Positions 17,489 through 26,906 of a stretch of DNA of 64,000 nucleotides are shown in pieces. Each line of letters starts with the position of its first letter. Position 1 is the first letter of the stretch. The notes beneath the pieces were generated by a model. The model did not search any database and had not been told where the DNA came from. It was given only the letters and a program-made list of their open reading frames with translations. The translations under genes and the position numbers were made by a program. This DNA is from Flagellimonas ochracea (GTDB lineage Bacteria > Bacteroidota > Bacteroidia > Flavobacteriales > Flavobacteriaceae). The stretch covers positions 62,001-126,000 of the forward strand of contig NZ_JAAABI010000001.1 in the NCBI RefSeq assembly GCF_009903685.1, in the 5' to 3' direction.

Positions 17489-17890
17489 ATGAAATCCTAT
17501 CAGGAAAAACTGAGTATTCTTTCCGAAATGATTGCTTTTGCAAGGGTGGATTACTCTATGAAGAAGTCGGAGTTTCGGTTTTTGTTGACAGTGGCCAATA
17601 ATTTGGGTGTCAATAAAGATGCCGTGAAAAGTCTGTTAAGGAAAAAGTCTCCAGAAGTTGTCCTTAAATCCCAAGCAGACCGCATCGTTCAATTTCACAG
17701 GTTGCTATTGTTGATGAACATTGACCAAGAACAACATAGCAAGGAAATCCAACGATTATATAATGTAGGCCTTAAAATGGGACTTCCGCCCGCCGCCATT
17801 GGACAAGTACTTGAAATAATGCATAACTATCCCGATAAGGTCGTCCCTGCGGATGTACTGATCAATATTTTCAAAGCACATTATAATTGA
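17489..17890 (+). CDS. TerB-like helical protein
   Basis: A 133-residue all-helical soluble protein. The pattern of about six helices, with SEMIAFARVDYSMKKSEFRF at the start and IQRLYNVGLKMGLPPAAIG in the second half, resembles the TerB-like fold (tellurite-resistance TerB and DjlA N-terminus), though the metal-binding acidic residues are not obvious. Homologues in flavobacterial databases are sometimes misnamed excinuclease ABC subunit B because the gene often sits near uvrB; nothing in it resembles UvrB. It is followed by hsp20. Function is unknown. Confidence 0.75.
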   Translation: MKSYQEKLSILSEMIAFARVDYSMKKSEFRFLLTVANNLGVNKDAVKSLLRKKSPEVVLKSQADRIVQFHRLLLLMNIDQEQHSKEIQRLYNVGLKMGLPPAAIGQVLEIMHNYPDKVVPADVLINIFKAHYN

Positions 17891-17947
17891 TGCCATTCTG
17901 ACATAATTTTTTGTTAAAAAAACGTCAAAATGACATGCTTTAAGCGT

Positions 17948-17964
17948 TGGTATACCATTTGCCA
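17948..17964 (+). promoter_or_regulatory. Sigma-54-like -24/-12 promoter for hsp20
   Basis: TGGTATACCATTTGCC has GG (17949-17950) and GC (17961-17962) exactly 12 bases apart, and fits TGGCACG-N4-TTGC at TGG, the A, and TTGC. The predicted start near 17974 would leave a 33-base leader before hsp20. Upstream, TGACAT occurs twice (17898-17903 region and 17930-17936 region) as a possible activator site. No TAnnTTTG lies in the gap. The first ten bases are also a palindrome, so an operator is an alternative. Confidence 0.5.
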
Positions 17965-18006
17965 GTAATTGATTGAATTTAATGTTTAATCAAAAAAATA
18001 AACGCC

Positions 18007-18432
18007 ATGAGCATAGTAAAAAGAAATAAACTGTTTTTCCCATCATTGGTGAACGATTTTATGGGTCCGGATTGGTTCGGTGGAACTGAAAATTGGAATA
18101 CTTCTGTTCCTGCCGTCAACATAAAGGACAATGAAGAAAATTTTGAACTCGAACTAGCTGTTCCAGGAGTAAAAAAGGATGATTTTACAGTTGAAGTGGA
18201 CAATGATGTGTTGACCATTTCAAGTGAAATTAAAACTGAGAATGAAGAAACCCAGGACAATTATACCCGAAAAGAGTTCTCATTCTCTTCCTTTAAAAGA
18301 GCCTTCACCTTACCAGATACAGTAGATGGCTCTAAAATCGACGCCAAGTACGAGAATGGAATTTTGAGACTGACCTTGCCTAAAAAACAAGAGGCATTAC
18401 CAAAGCCAAAACGATTGATTTCAATCGGATAA
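18007..18432 (+). CDS. Small heat-shock protein Hsp20 (alpha-crystallin family)
   Basis: A 141-residue holdase chaperone. The alpha-crystallin domain covers about residues 38-130, with VPAVNIKDNEENFELELAVPG, KKDDFTVEVDNDVLTIS, and the C-terminal edge strand AKYENGILRLTLPKK. The short N-terminal arm (MSIVKRNKLFFPSLVNDFM) is normal. It is cytosolic, with no signal peptide. The gene is alone, between the TerB-like gene and the convergent uvrB, and has a sigma-54-like promoter in place of the usual vegetative one. Confidence 0.95.
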   Translation: MSIVKRNKLFFPSLVNDFMGPDWFGGTENWNTSVPAVNIKDNEENFELELAVPGVKKDDFTVEVDNDVLTISSEIKTENEETQDNYTRKEFSFSSFKRAFTLPDTVDGSKIDAKYENGILRLTLPKKQEALPKPKRLISIG

Positions 18433-18531
18433 AGAGTAAAAGTACACCAACTTAGGTGTTTCATGATGGTTGATTGAGTTGGTTAGTTTGTGGGCGCGCT
18501 GCTGCACTTTGTGTATGTGGCGCGCTTGCTT

Positions 18532-20520
18532 TTATTCCTGCTCCTGAAGCTGTTTTATTTCGTCACGGAGTTTGGCGGCTTCCATAAAGTTCAATTCCTT
18601 GGCCGCCTTTTCCATGGCCTTTCTTTTGTTCCTGATCAGTTTTTCGCGTTGTTCCGACGTAAGGTATTCCAAGTCTGGTTCCGCAGCGCGCAGTTCCTCT
18701 TTCTGAAAATGATAAGTGGACACCGAATTTTTGGCAAGTGCACTGTCCAAATTCTTCTTCAAAGCTGTGGGGACAATGTTGTTTTCCTTGTTGTAAGCCA
18801 TTTGTTTTTCCCTGCGATAGTTGGTTTCGTCAATGGTTTTTTGCATACTCTCCGTAATCGTATCAGCGTACATAATCGCTTTACCATTCAAATTTCGTGC
18901 GGCCCTGCCCACTGTTTGGGTCAACGAGCGGTTACTTCTCAAAAAACCTTCTTTGTCCGCATCCAAGATGGCGACCAACGAAACCTCCGGTAAATCCAAT
19001 CCCTCCCTTAGCAGGTTTACCCCAATCAACACATCAAAAATTCCTTTACGCAAATCCTGCATAATTTCAACTCGCTCAAGGGTATCAACATCACTATGGA
19101 TGTACCGACACCTTATATCGATGCGGGTCAAATATTTGGTCAATTCCTCTGCCATTCGTTTGGTCAACGTGGTAACCAAAACCCGCTCATCAATCTCGAC
19201 CCGTTGTTGTATTTCCTCAATCAAGTCGTCAATTTGATTCAAAGTCGACCTTACTTCAACAATGGGATCCAAGAGCCCTGTTGGACGTATCACTTGCTCC
19301 ACATAAACCCCTTGGCTAAGTTCCAACTCATAATCAGCAGGGGTGGCACTGACATAAATTACTTGATTCTGCAGTGCTTCAAACTCCTCAAACTTTAATG
19401 GCCTGTTGTCCATGGCAGCAGGAAGTCGAAACCCATATTCCACTAAATTCTCTTTCCTTGAGCGGTCACCACCGTACATGGCATGTACTTGGGGGATGGT
19501 GACATGGCTTTCGTCAATGATCATCAAATAATCATCTGGAAAGTAATCCAATAGACAGAAGGGCCTTGTGCCGGGCTCTCGACCATCCAAATATCTTGAA
19601 TAGTTTTCAATCCCTGAACAATAGCCCAATTCCCGAATCATCTCCAAATCAAAATTGGTACGTTCTTCCAAACGTTTGGCTTCTAAAGGGCGACCTACTT
19701 CTTTAAAATAATCCACCTGCTTTACAAGGTCGTCTTGAATTTGCCTAATGGCATTTTGAAGAATATCCGGGGAGGTGACAAACATATTGGCTGGATAGAT
19801 GTTGAGGCTATCATAAACCTCTATGACATTGTTGTTGAATGGATCTAGGGCTTCTATTTCCTCTATTTCATCTCCAAAGAAGTGAATTCTGAAGGCGTGG
19901 TCCGCATATCCAGGGAAAACGTCCACCACATCGCCCTTTACCCTAAAATTTCCATTTCTAAAATCAGCGGTTGTGCGGGAGTAAAGGCTTTGCACCAATT
20001 GTTTCAAAAACTTGGTCCTGGAAAGAACCTGATCTCTTTGGATAGAAATCACATTCTTTTGAAACTCAATAGGGTTTCCAATACCATAAAGACAGGAAAC
20101 GGAAGCCACCACCAAAACATCCCTTCGCCCGGAAAGTAATGAGGATGTTGTGCTCAATCTCAGTTTTTCAATATCCTCATTAATGGAAAGATCTTTTTCA
20201 ATATAAAGTCCACTTGTTGGGATGTAGGCTTCGGGTTGATAGTAATCATAGTACGATACGAAGTATTCAACGGCATTTTTTGGAAAAAACTGCTTGAACT
20301 CAGAATATAGCTGAGCGGCAAGAGTCTTATTATGCGCGAGTACCAAGGTGGGGCGCTGAACGGTCTCCACCACATTGGCCACGGTAAAAGTTTTGCCCGA
20401 TCCGGTAACACCAAGCAGTGTTTGGTGCGGGTCACCGTCTTCAATACCCTTTACGAGCTGATTTATGGCTTGGGGTTGGTCGCCAGTGGGGCTAAATTCT
20501 GAGACTACTTGAAACTTCAT
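18532..20520 (-). CDS. uvrB: Excinuclease ABC subunit B
   Basis: A 662-residue DNA repair helicase-like protein that verifies damage in nucleotide excision repair with UvrA and UvrC. Features in order are Walker A GVTGSGKT at 37-44, the beta-hairpin YYDYYQPEAYIPTSG that probes the DNA strand, Walker B DESH, helicase motifs RPTGLLDP and GVNLLREGLDLPEV, QTVGRAARN, and the C-terminal UVR domain (KAMEKAAKELNFMEAAKLRD). Length matches E. coli UvrB (673). It follows the T9SS cargo gene by about 49 bases on the same strand, but a separate promoter seems likely. Confidence 0.98.
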   Translation of the reverse strand: MKFQVVSEFSPTGDQPQAINQLVKGIEDGDPHQTLLGVTGSGKTFTVANVVETVQRPTLVLAHNKTLAAQLYSEFKQFFPKNAVEYFVSYYDYYQPEAYIPTSGLYIEKDLSINEDIEKLRLSTTSSLLSGRRDVLVVASVSCLYGIGNPIEFQKNVISIQRDQVLSRTKFLKQLVQSLYSRTTADFRNGNFRVKGDVVDVFPGYADHAFRIHFFGDEIEEIEALDPFNNNVIEVYDSLNIYPANMFVTSPDILQNAIRQIQDDLVKQVDYFKEVGRPLEAKRLEERTNFDLEMIRELGYCSGIENYSRYLDGREPGTRPFCLLDYFPDDYLMIIDESHVTIPQVHAMYGGDRSRKENLVEYGFRLPAAMDNRPLKFEEFEALQNQVIYVSATPADYELELSQGVYVEQVIRPTGLLDPIVEVRSTLNQIDDLIEEIQQRVEIDERVLVTTLTKRMAEELTKYLTRIDIRCRYIHSDVDTLERVEIMQDLRKGIFDVLIGVNLLREGLDLPEVSLVAILDADKEGFLRSNRSLTQTVGRAARNLNGKAIMYADTITESMQKTIDETNYRREKQMAYNKENNIVPTALKKNLDSALAKNSVSTYHFQKEELRAAEPDLEYLTSEQREKLIRNKRKAMEKAAKELNFMEAAKLRDEIKQLQEQE

Positions 20521-20569
20521 TAGGTAAAAATACTAAAGGCCTTACCCAAAACGAAGTAAAAAAAGAAGA

Positions 20570-22300
20570 TTATCGCTTAAGAGAAAAATGACCCATAATT
20601 TCCCTGTTTGTATCGTCAACAGCCCTAAACCAATAATCCCCTGAGGGTAATGGTCTTCCTGCGAAATTTCCGTCCCACCCTTGCGAATCTTGTGAAATCT
20701 CTTCTAAAAACTTACCAAAACGATCAAAAATTCGGATACTTTGTAGCACAATGGCATCTGAATTGGGTGGTTGAATAAACTGCCAAAAATCGTTTATGTT
20801 ATCACCGTTTGGGGTAAAAAACTTTGGAAAACCTTCAACGGTCAAATCTTGGATAAAGGCTTCCTGTACCACCCCGCAACCATTTTTATCCCGCACGAAG
20901 AAAATATGGGTGCCAGGCTCCACATTTCTGAATACATTACTGTCCTGATATGGGCCATTTTCGTTATCTATGGCATATTCATAGTTTCCATTTCCGGTAG
21001 CGTCCACCGTAATCTGGAGGTTCAAACCATTGGATTCAACCCGTAAACGTTGTATAGTGGCAATTTCGGAGGAAACCACCTTGAACTCCTTGGTGGCAGG
21101 ACATTCAATGGTGTTACCGGATTGAGATGCGATATTGTATGCTTCATATCTATAGTTGCCATTTTCCATAAGGATTACTTGATTGGTATCGGAAATCAAG
21201 CTTTCGACACCCGATTGATCTACCTGATACCATCGATAGCCATCGGCAACATCGGTTGAGGTTAGGGTGAAAGGAGCTTCATTTTCGCAAAACGAGATTT
21301 CATCAGGAAAGTCAATTTCAGGGTTTAAGGTCACAAATTCACCGGTAGTAAAATCCAAATAAGGGCCGCATCCTAAAAGCGTTGAAAAACTCTCTTGCCC
21401 ACAACCTATGGAATCTCCAGTGTCGTTAAAGGGAATAACAGTAATAAAAAAAGTACGATTGGGTTCAAAATTGATTACAGGAGTTGAATTTGAGTTGAAT
21501 ACGTTGTCGTCAAGAATATCAGCACTATTGGGGGTTGTTCCAATAGTAACGCGATAACCCGTAGCGCCTGGCACCTGTGTCCATTCAAGAATTGGGGATA
21601 GTGGCACGTTGATTTCACCATTTCTTGGAGAAACCATCTGTGCACAAGAGGGTAGTGGGGATGCGGCACTGGTGGTAAAGCTTTGAGAGGAACAGCCCAT
21701 GGGCATCCCGATGTTGTTATAGGGGGTTATAGTGACGTAAATTGTATCTTCTGATGGAAGAGGATCTGGAGGATTGTAGGTCAACGTATTCCCAACATCA
21801 AGATTGTTTAGGATATCGGTTCCTCCGGCGGTGGTTCCTAAACTGATGATATATCCCGTAGCTCCATACGCATATTCCCAAGAAATATTGGTTGTCGGTG
21901 TTACATCTACGGACATGTCCATCGGATTGGACATTTGCGTACAGTTGGGCGCTACCGTTATTGTTTCTGTGGTAAAGCTTCGACTAAAACATTCCACATT
22001 GGGCCTATCAAAGAAAAATAGCGAAATGGTTACAAAGATTTCTTGATTCTGAGGAAGGCCTTGGGGTGGAGTAAAGGAATTTCCACTTGCGAATTGAGGG
22101 GACAAGATGTCAGAAGCACCCGGAGAAGTACCCAATTCAATAATAAATGCCTGAACATTATCCACAAATTCCCAAGTAATAGTCGTATTCAGCGGCACAC
22201 CCGTTGCACCATCAGTAGGGCTCAACAATGCGGGACACTGTTGTGCACTACCAAAGCCATATAGGCCGAAAGCCAATATGAATAGCAATTTTTTTAACAT
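20570..22300 (-). CDS. T9SS type B sorting domain protein with three Ig/FN3-like repeats
   Basis: A 576-residue surface or secreted protein: signal MLKKLLFILAFGLYGFGSAQ, then three repeats of about 95 residues each beginning CP/CT/CA and containing SPTDGATGVPLNTTITWEF, MSVDVTPTTNISWEYAYG and GEINVPLSPILEWTQVPG, a cysteine-rich middle part, and the C-terminal type B sorting domain (FPKFFTPNGDNINDFWQF, IRIFDRFGKFLEEI, SGDYWFRA, GHFSLKR). The sorting domain directs export through the type IX secretion system. The repeats resemble fibronectin III domains. An ATG at 22318 would add six residues. It lies directly after a larger paralogous cargo gene. Ligand unknown. Confidence 0.9.
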   Translation of the reverse strand: MLKKLLFILAFGLYGFGSAQQCPALLSPTDGATGVPLNTTITWEFVDNVQAFIIELGTSPGASDILSPQFASGNSFTPPQGLPQNQEIFVTISLFFFDRPNVECFSRSFTTETITVAPNCTQMSNPMDMSVDVTPTTNISWEYAYGATGYIISLGTTAGGTDILNNLDVGNTLTYNPPDPLPSEDTIYVTITPYNNIGMPMGCSSQSFTTSAASPLPSCAQMVSPRNGEINVPLSPILEWTQVPGATGYRVTIGTTPNSADILDDNVFNSNSTPVINFEPNRTFFITVIPFNDTGDSIGCGQESFSTLLGCGPYLDFTTGEFVTLNPEIDFPDEISFCENEAPFTLTSTDVADGYRWYQVDQSGVESLISDTNQVILMENGNYRYEAYNIASQSGNTIECPATKEFKVVSSEIATIQRLRVESNGLNLQITVDATGNGNYEYAIDNENGPYQDSNVFRNVEPGTHIFFVRDKNGCGVVQEAFIQDLTVEGFPKFFTPNGDNINDFWQFIQPPNSDAIVLQSIRIFDRFGKFLEEISQDSQGWDGNFAGRPLPSGDYWFRAVDDTNREIMGHFSLKR

Positions 22301-22346
22301 TTGACTGGAACCAAACATTTTAATTTACGAAATAATTCTGTTTTAA

Positions 22347-25061
22347 TTAACGCTTCAGACTAAAGTGTCCTTTGAATGTTCTTCCATCTTCCAGTGAAAC
22401 TTGAAACCAATAATCAGAGGCCGGGAGCTGACTGTTGTTGTACATGCCGTTCCATCCTGCCATTTTGGGGCTTATTTGCGCCATTAACTTTCCATATCTA
22501 TCATAAATGTGAATAATACTTTCTGATTGGAATTGATTATCTGCACCTTGTATTTGCCATAAATCGTTGACTCCGTCACCATTTGGAGTGAAGAATTTTG
22601 GATATCCAATCACGGAAATTAATTCTTCGGAAATTCCACATCCATTTTTGTCCCGAACCGTTGCTGTAATGAATCCTGGTTGTACATCTTGAAATATGGA
22701 TGAATCCTGATAATTGATACCATCTAGCGCATATTCATAATCACCGTCTCCAGAAACAAGTATTTCCACCACATTGTTTTCTGAAATGTCTTCTACAAGC
22801 ACATTTTCAATAGTGGCCTTGTTGGATGGTATCACTTTAAAGGCCTTCGAATTGAAACATTCTTGGGTTCCCTCGGCAGTAAAGTATAGATATGCCACTT
22901 CCAAATGGTATTCCCCAATTTCGGAAACCTGCAACGAGGATTGGTCACTTACCTCGACCAAGTTGCTGCCATCGGCTTTGTACCATCGGTATATATCAAA
23001 CCCTTGGGGTGCATCTACGGAAATCGGAGGTCCATCCGTGCACCATAAAATTTCTTCTTGGAAATCCAACAAAGGTGTTGGATTCACAATAAGGTTCAAT
23101 CGGTCCACATCTTCACATTGATTGTTCATTTCAATCCTCGCATAAAGCATGGTGGAGCTAGTTGAATAGGTTCCCGATATTGGGTTTTGTTCCAAACTGG
23201 CATCCTCTAGCGTGGTGTACAATGTAACATCTTGGTTTGGATAGTCTATATCCAAAATATCATCAAGATTGAAACTACCTTCTAAAAATGCATCTTCCGC
23301 AATATCATCACATACGTAATATGTTTTTTCACCTTCACTGAGCATAACAGAAAGCACCTGAAGCGTTAATTCATTGACATCTTCACAGCCGTTGCCGTCG
23401 GTAATTTTATAATATAATGTTTGGTCAAAAGGTTGGGTATTGACGTATCCTACTGGATTCGTAATTGGATTGTCCGTATTCAAATCCGTAAGGGATTCAT
23501 AAAAATGATAAGTGAAAGATGTGTCTGTAATCGCCTGCTCCAAATTGAAGGTGGTTAGGCCGTCTGAAGTGTTGGTAGCTGCTGCATCACATTGAACCAA
23601 AGAAAGAGGTTCAGCATTGGGCAACGGGTTTACTGAAATAAATGCTTCGCCGATTATTGGACATTCATTGGGGTCACTGGAAATTATTTCCAAGGTATAG
23701 TGACCAGAATCAGAAATATTTGCAGGGTTAATAGTTAGGGTATTGCCCGAATTGGTCAAAGTTGCACCATCTTTCTCCCAAATATAAGTGGCATTTAGGA
23801 TGTTATCACCTTCCAGGGTAATGGATTCACCGTCGCAAATTTCCATTGAACTGCTGGTAGTCCCATCTGGATTTCGTATCAAATCGATTTTATTAAAAAA
23901 GGACTGTACAAAAGGCGGAAGCCCCTGGGTGGCATTTCTTCCATTTAAGAAAATGGCATTGTGAACGTAATTGGCAGCATTTCCTTGTTCATTAGGATTT
24001 TGTATAACACCTAAATAGGGGGTTCCCTGCAGATAACTTTGTGCTATGGTCCTATATATTTTGCCGTTTTGTCCGAGCTGTAAGGCTGCACGAAATAAAG
24101 GCCTTCGGTCCAACTCTACCTCAGATTGAGCAATATCCGTCTCCGTAAGATCATATTGCAACAAGGATGTTGATGGGGCTTGTGGTTCATCTGGAGATTG
24201 GGCACCAGAGGACATTACATACAAAAATTGTTGATTCGGAGAGAATTCGACCCCGTAGGAAATGTTGTTGGAGTTTGACGTGGCTATTAATTGTTGATTT
24301 GAGATAATTCCAGTTGCTGGGTCAAAATCATAAAGATAGAGTCCGCCAAGGGCATTGGCACTGGCCAGAATGGTGCCATCGGGTGAAAATTTTAAATAGC
24401 CCCTGGGATCCTGTATTTGAAGATCCGGAAAAGTACTCACCACAGGAAATGGGTTCACTCCTGAATTGTTGACTTCATACGCATAATAGGTATTGAACCG
24501 CGTTGGATCGCCAGCTGGAGGCCCGAGGGTAACCACCCATATGGATTTATCAAAACAATCTTTTAATACCGCGGATATTTTTTCGGAACAATCGGCTAAA
24601 AGGGTGATATTTTTCTGGGTCACCTCCCCATTGCCGTTGTTTAACGAAAGGTCTACAACAGAGTAATTGAAACCGCGATCAGGGTCTTCTTCAAAAGTCT
24701 TGGTGTCTACTGTGAAAACATAAAGTATGTTGGGATCATCGGGTTTTTGTACAATTATGGCAGATTGTGTGCTGGAGGGGTCTCCATAAAGCCCTGTTCC
24801 GTTGGACATAATATTATGATTGCGATCGTAGACGGTAATACCATCCGTATAAAGAACAAGATTGCCAGTAGCATCCGAAATTGACGCGCAGCCCTCAAAG
24901 GTGTCGAGCCTTCCATCCGTTAGTGGGGTTACGGAACCATCGGTATTAAATCGAATACCTGCCCCATTTCCAAAATACCAATTGGAGGTTTCATCCTGAC
25001 TTAGGACAGTAAAGCAGGAAAAAAGACAGACCAATAAAAAATAGTGGTGTCGAAATAGCAT
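22347..25061 (-). CDS. T9SS type B sorting domain protein with beta-propeller-like N-terminus
   Basis: A 904-residue protein with signal MLFRHHYFLLVCLFSCFTVLSQ and an N-terminal half typical of flavobacterial propeller cargo (NWYFGNGAGIRFNTDG, TFEGCASISDATGNLVLYTD, YGVEFSPNQQFLYVMSSG). Ig-like segments follow (TYIWEKDGATLTNSGNTL), then the type B sorting domain: GYPKFFTPNGDGVNDLWQI, IHIYDRYGKLMAQIS, and the same GHFSLKR end as its neighbour. The protein should cross the outer membrane by type IX secretion; a binding or adhesion role is inferred. The shared C-terminus with the next gene indicates duplication of the sorting domain. Confidence 0.9.
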   Translation of the reverse strand: MLFRHHYFLLVCLFSCFTVLSQDETSNWYFGNGAGIRFNTDGSVTPLTDGRLDTFEGCASISDATGNLVLYTDGITVYDRNHNIMSNGTGLYGDPSSTQSAIIVQKPDDPNILYVFTVDTKTFEEDPDRGFNYSVVDLSLNNGNGEVTQKNITLLADCSEKISAVLKDCFDKSIWVVTLGPPAGDPTRFNTYYAYEVNNSGVNPFPVVSTFPDLQIQDPRGYLKFSPDGTILASANALGGLYLYDFDPATGIISNQQLIATSNSNNISYGVEFSPNQQFLYVMSSGAQSPDEPQAPSTSLLQYDLTETDIAQSEVELDRRPLFRAALQLGQNGKIYRTIAQSYLQGTPYLGVIQNPNEQGNAANYVHNAIFLNGRNATQGLPPFVQSFFNKIDLIRNPDGTTSSSMEICDGESITLEGDNILNATYIWEKDGATLTNSGNTLTINPANISDSGHYTLEIISSDPNECPIIGEAFISVNPLPNAEPLSLVQCDAAATNTSDGLTTFNLEQAITDTSFTYHFYESLTDLNTDNPITNPVGYVNTQPFDQTLYYKITDGNGCEDVNELTLQVLSVMLSEGEKTYYVCDDIAEDAFLEGSFNLDDILDIDYPNQDVTLYTTLEDASLEQNPISGTYSTSSTMLYARIEMNNQCEDVDRLNLIVNPTPLLDFQEEILWCTDGPPISVDAPQGFDIYRWYKADGSNLVEVSDQSSLQVSEIGEYHLEVAYLYFTAEGTQECFNSKAFKVIPSNKATIENVLVEDISENNVVEILVSGDGDYEYALDGINYQDSSIFQDVQPGFITATVRDKNGCGISEELISVIGYPKFFTPNGDGVNDLWQIQGADNQFQSESIIHIYDRYGKLMAQISPKMAGWNGMYNNSQLPASDYWFQVSLEDGRTFKGHFSLKR

Positions 25062-25090
25062 TCATCCTCATTATAGCATCTTACAAGATA

Positions 25091-25924
25091 CTATAAATCA
25101 CGCTTTTTCAATAAAGCGTAGGACAAATAGATGAAAAGTGCAGTCCAAAAGATTACAATTACAAACTCGTACCAATACGTGTGGTAGTCAAATCGAAAGT
25201 TCTCCCCAATCTGATCTCCTATGTTCTGCACTGCAGAAAGCCGAGAGCCGGGTTCTTTAATTAGGTTCATCATCGATTCCAACGGAAAAAAATCCTTTAC
25301 ACGTTTGGCAGCGGGCCAACTCATTACCTTCCAGCCTAAAATACCAAAAATGGCCTGTTCTAAAATAGTCCATAAAATTAGGAACCCGAGGGCAAATGCA
25401 GAACGTTTTACCAGCATACCCAAAAAGAGACAAAATGAAAAGAAACCAACCAACTTTACAAAGAAGGCTGGCAAGAATTCCAGGTCTGAAAAAATAATCG
25501 AGATTTCATTATAATCGGAATAGATCAATCCCAAAATAATGGAAGTGATAAAAACAAATACTGTGGAAATCAAGGCAAAAGAAATGACTGTCAGGAATTT
25601 GGAAAGAATAAATTCTTTCTTGGAAAGCCCGTCAATCAGATTTTGCTTGATGGTTTTGTTACTGTATTCGTTGGCCATCATGGAAACAATTACAATTGCC
25701 AAAAACAGCTTGAAAATTGCTGCTACCCAAGTGTTGAAATGCCAGATGTACGGGAAGTTAAAAATGCCCTGATCGGCCAAATGAAACTGTACCGGGCCAA
25801 TATCAAACTTGATCGCAGCGATTAGTGCAATTGAGGTCAACAGCACAAAATAGGAGGTGATCAGGATTCTGCTGGCCCTATTGTTCCAAAGTTTTATGAA
25901 CTCTATTTGTAGTAAGCGTACCAT
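25091..25924 (-). CDS. ABC-2 type transporter permease
   Basis: A 277-residue membrane protein with six hydrophobic segments, starting LLQIEFIKLWNNRASRILI, the usual cytoplasmic lead-in of ABC-2 permeases, and containing MMANEYSNKTIKQNLIDGLSKKEF, the motif after helix 2 that contacts the ATPase. This resembles NatB/BcrB-like permeases. The start is 11 bases after the stop of the ATPase gene, so they form one transporter. The substrate is unknown; related systems handle antibiotics or sodium. Confidence 0.9.
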   Translation of the reverse strand: MVRLLQIEFIKLWNNRASRILITSYFVLLTSIALIAAIKFDIGPVQFHLADQGIFNFPYIWHFNTWVAAIFKLFLAIVIVSMMANEYSNKTIKQNLIDGLSKKEFILSKFLTVISFALISTVFVFITSIILGLIYSDYNEISIIFSDLEFLPAFFVKLVGFFSFCLFLGMLVKRSAFALGFLILWTILEQAIFGILGWKVMSWPAAKRVKDFFPLESMMNLIKEPGSRLSAVQNIGDQIGENFRFDYHTYWYEFVIVIFWTALFIYLSYALLKKRDL

Positions 25925-25935
25925 TCGTTCTTTGA

Positions 25936-26832
25936 TTATTTATTGTTGGTTAGGTTGAGGAATTGTTCTTCAAGACTTTCTTTCCGTTTTACCAGATGGG
26001 AAAGGACGATACCTTTATCATACAAAAATTTGTTAAGGGCTTCAGCGTCCATCTCTTCTTTTAAATAGGCAGTAAGTGTTCCATTGAAGGTTTCCACTTT
26101 CCCAAAACTGACATTCTTTTCCAAGAGGGCTTTCAATTCTTCCATATCGCCGGCACGAAGCTCAAAGAAACCATGGCTTGCCATCATGCCATCGACGGGT
26201 CCGGAATATAATTTTTCTCCTTTTCTGAGGATGACCACGTGTGAGCATACTTTTTCCACTTCGTCCAACAAGTGTGAAGCCAATAAAATAGTCGTGCCTT
26301 CACTGGCAATCTTTTTTATGATTTGCCTGATTTGATGGATTCCTTGAGGGTCCAACCCATTTGTGGGCTCATCCAGAATAAGAATCTCCGGGTCGTTCAA
26401 AAGGGCTGAGGCTATGGCCAAACGCTGTTTCATCCCTAGGGAAAACGTTTTGAACTTGCTGTCTTTTCGTTCCCAAAGCCCAACCAACTCCAATTTCTCC
26501 TGGATTTTGGTTTCAGGTACTTCTTTGATCTTGCAAACCAGTTTCAAATTTTGAACAGCAGTCATGTAGGGATAAAAATTGGGCCTTTCAATAATGGCCC
26601 CCACTTTTTTTAGGGCATCATGGGTCGAGGTGTTTCCATCGAACCAGCTGAAGTTGCCGGATGTTCGGTTCACCACGTTCAAGATAATGCCCAAAGTAGT
26701 GGATTTTCCACTTCCGTTAGGCCCTAAAATGCCATATACATTACCCTTTTCAATGGTGAACGACAGGTCTTTTACAGCCGTGAGATAGCCGAATTTCTTT
26801 GTTAGATTGGTTACAGTCAGTATTGTTTGCAA
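25936..26832 (-). CDS. ABC transporter ATP-binding protein (CcmA/NatA type)
   Basis: A 298-residue ATPase with Walker A GPNGSGKST (about 37-45), Q-loop region ERPNFYPYMTAVQNL, signature FSLGMKQRLAIASAL, Walker B ILILDEPTNGLDP with an intact catalytic Glu, and the H-loop ASHLLDEV. The C-terminal 80 residues (SGPVDGMMASHGFFELR) are typical of ABC-2 ATPases. It pairs with the permease immediately downstream. It is divergent from the kinase-like gene, with a 74-base gap holding both control regions. Confidence 0.94.
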   Translation of the reverse strand: MQTILTVTNLTKKFGYLTAVKDLSFTIEKGNVYGILGPNGSGKSTTLGIILNVVNRTSGNFSWFDGNTSTHDALKKVGAIIERPNFYPYMTAVQNLKLVCKIKEVPETKIQEKLELVGLWERKDSKFKTFSLGMKQRLAIASALLNDPEILILDEPTNGLDPQGIHQIRQIIKKIASEGTTILLASHLLDEVEKVCSHVVILRKGEKLYSGPVDGMMASHGFFELRAGDMEELKALLEKNVSFGKVETFNGTLTAYLKEEMDAEALNKFLYDKGIVLSHLVKRKESLEEQFLNLTNNK

Positions 26833-26906
26833 GACGGAATCATTTTTCGATTTGTTTATAGTAACTTGACGAGGTTAACGGAAAATTGTTACAAAATAGC
26901 GAAAGA

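Noticed and set aside
17489..17890. Naming the TerB-like gene as an excinuclease subunit because uvrB is near
   Set aside because: The 133-residue helical protein has no UvrB, UvrA or UvrC motif; such names come from transferred annotation.
18433..18531. GCGCGC repeated 20 bases apart as a terminator between hsp20 and uvrB
   Set aside because: The arms are only six bases, the loop is long and no T tract follows on either strand.
18490..18993. A 167-codon plus-strand frame opposite the uvrB 3' end
   Set aside because: Its product is Phe, Val and Cys rich without domain features and starts in the uvrB tail region; uvrB is certain.
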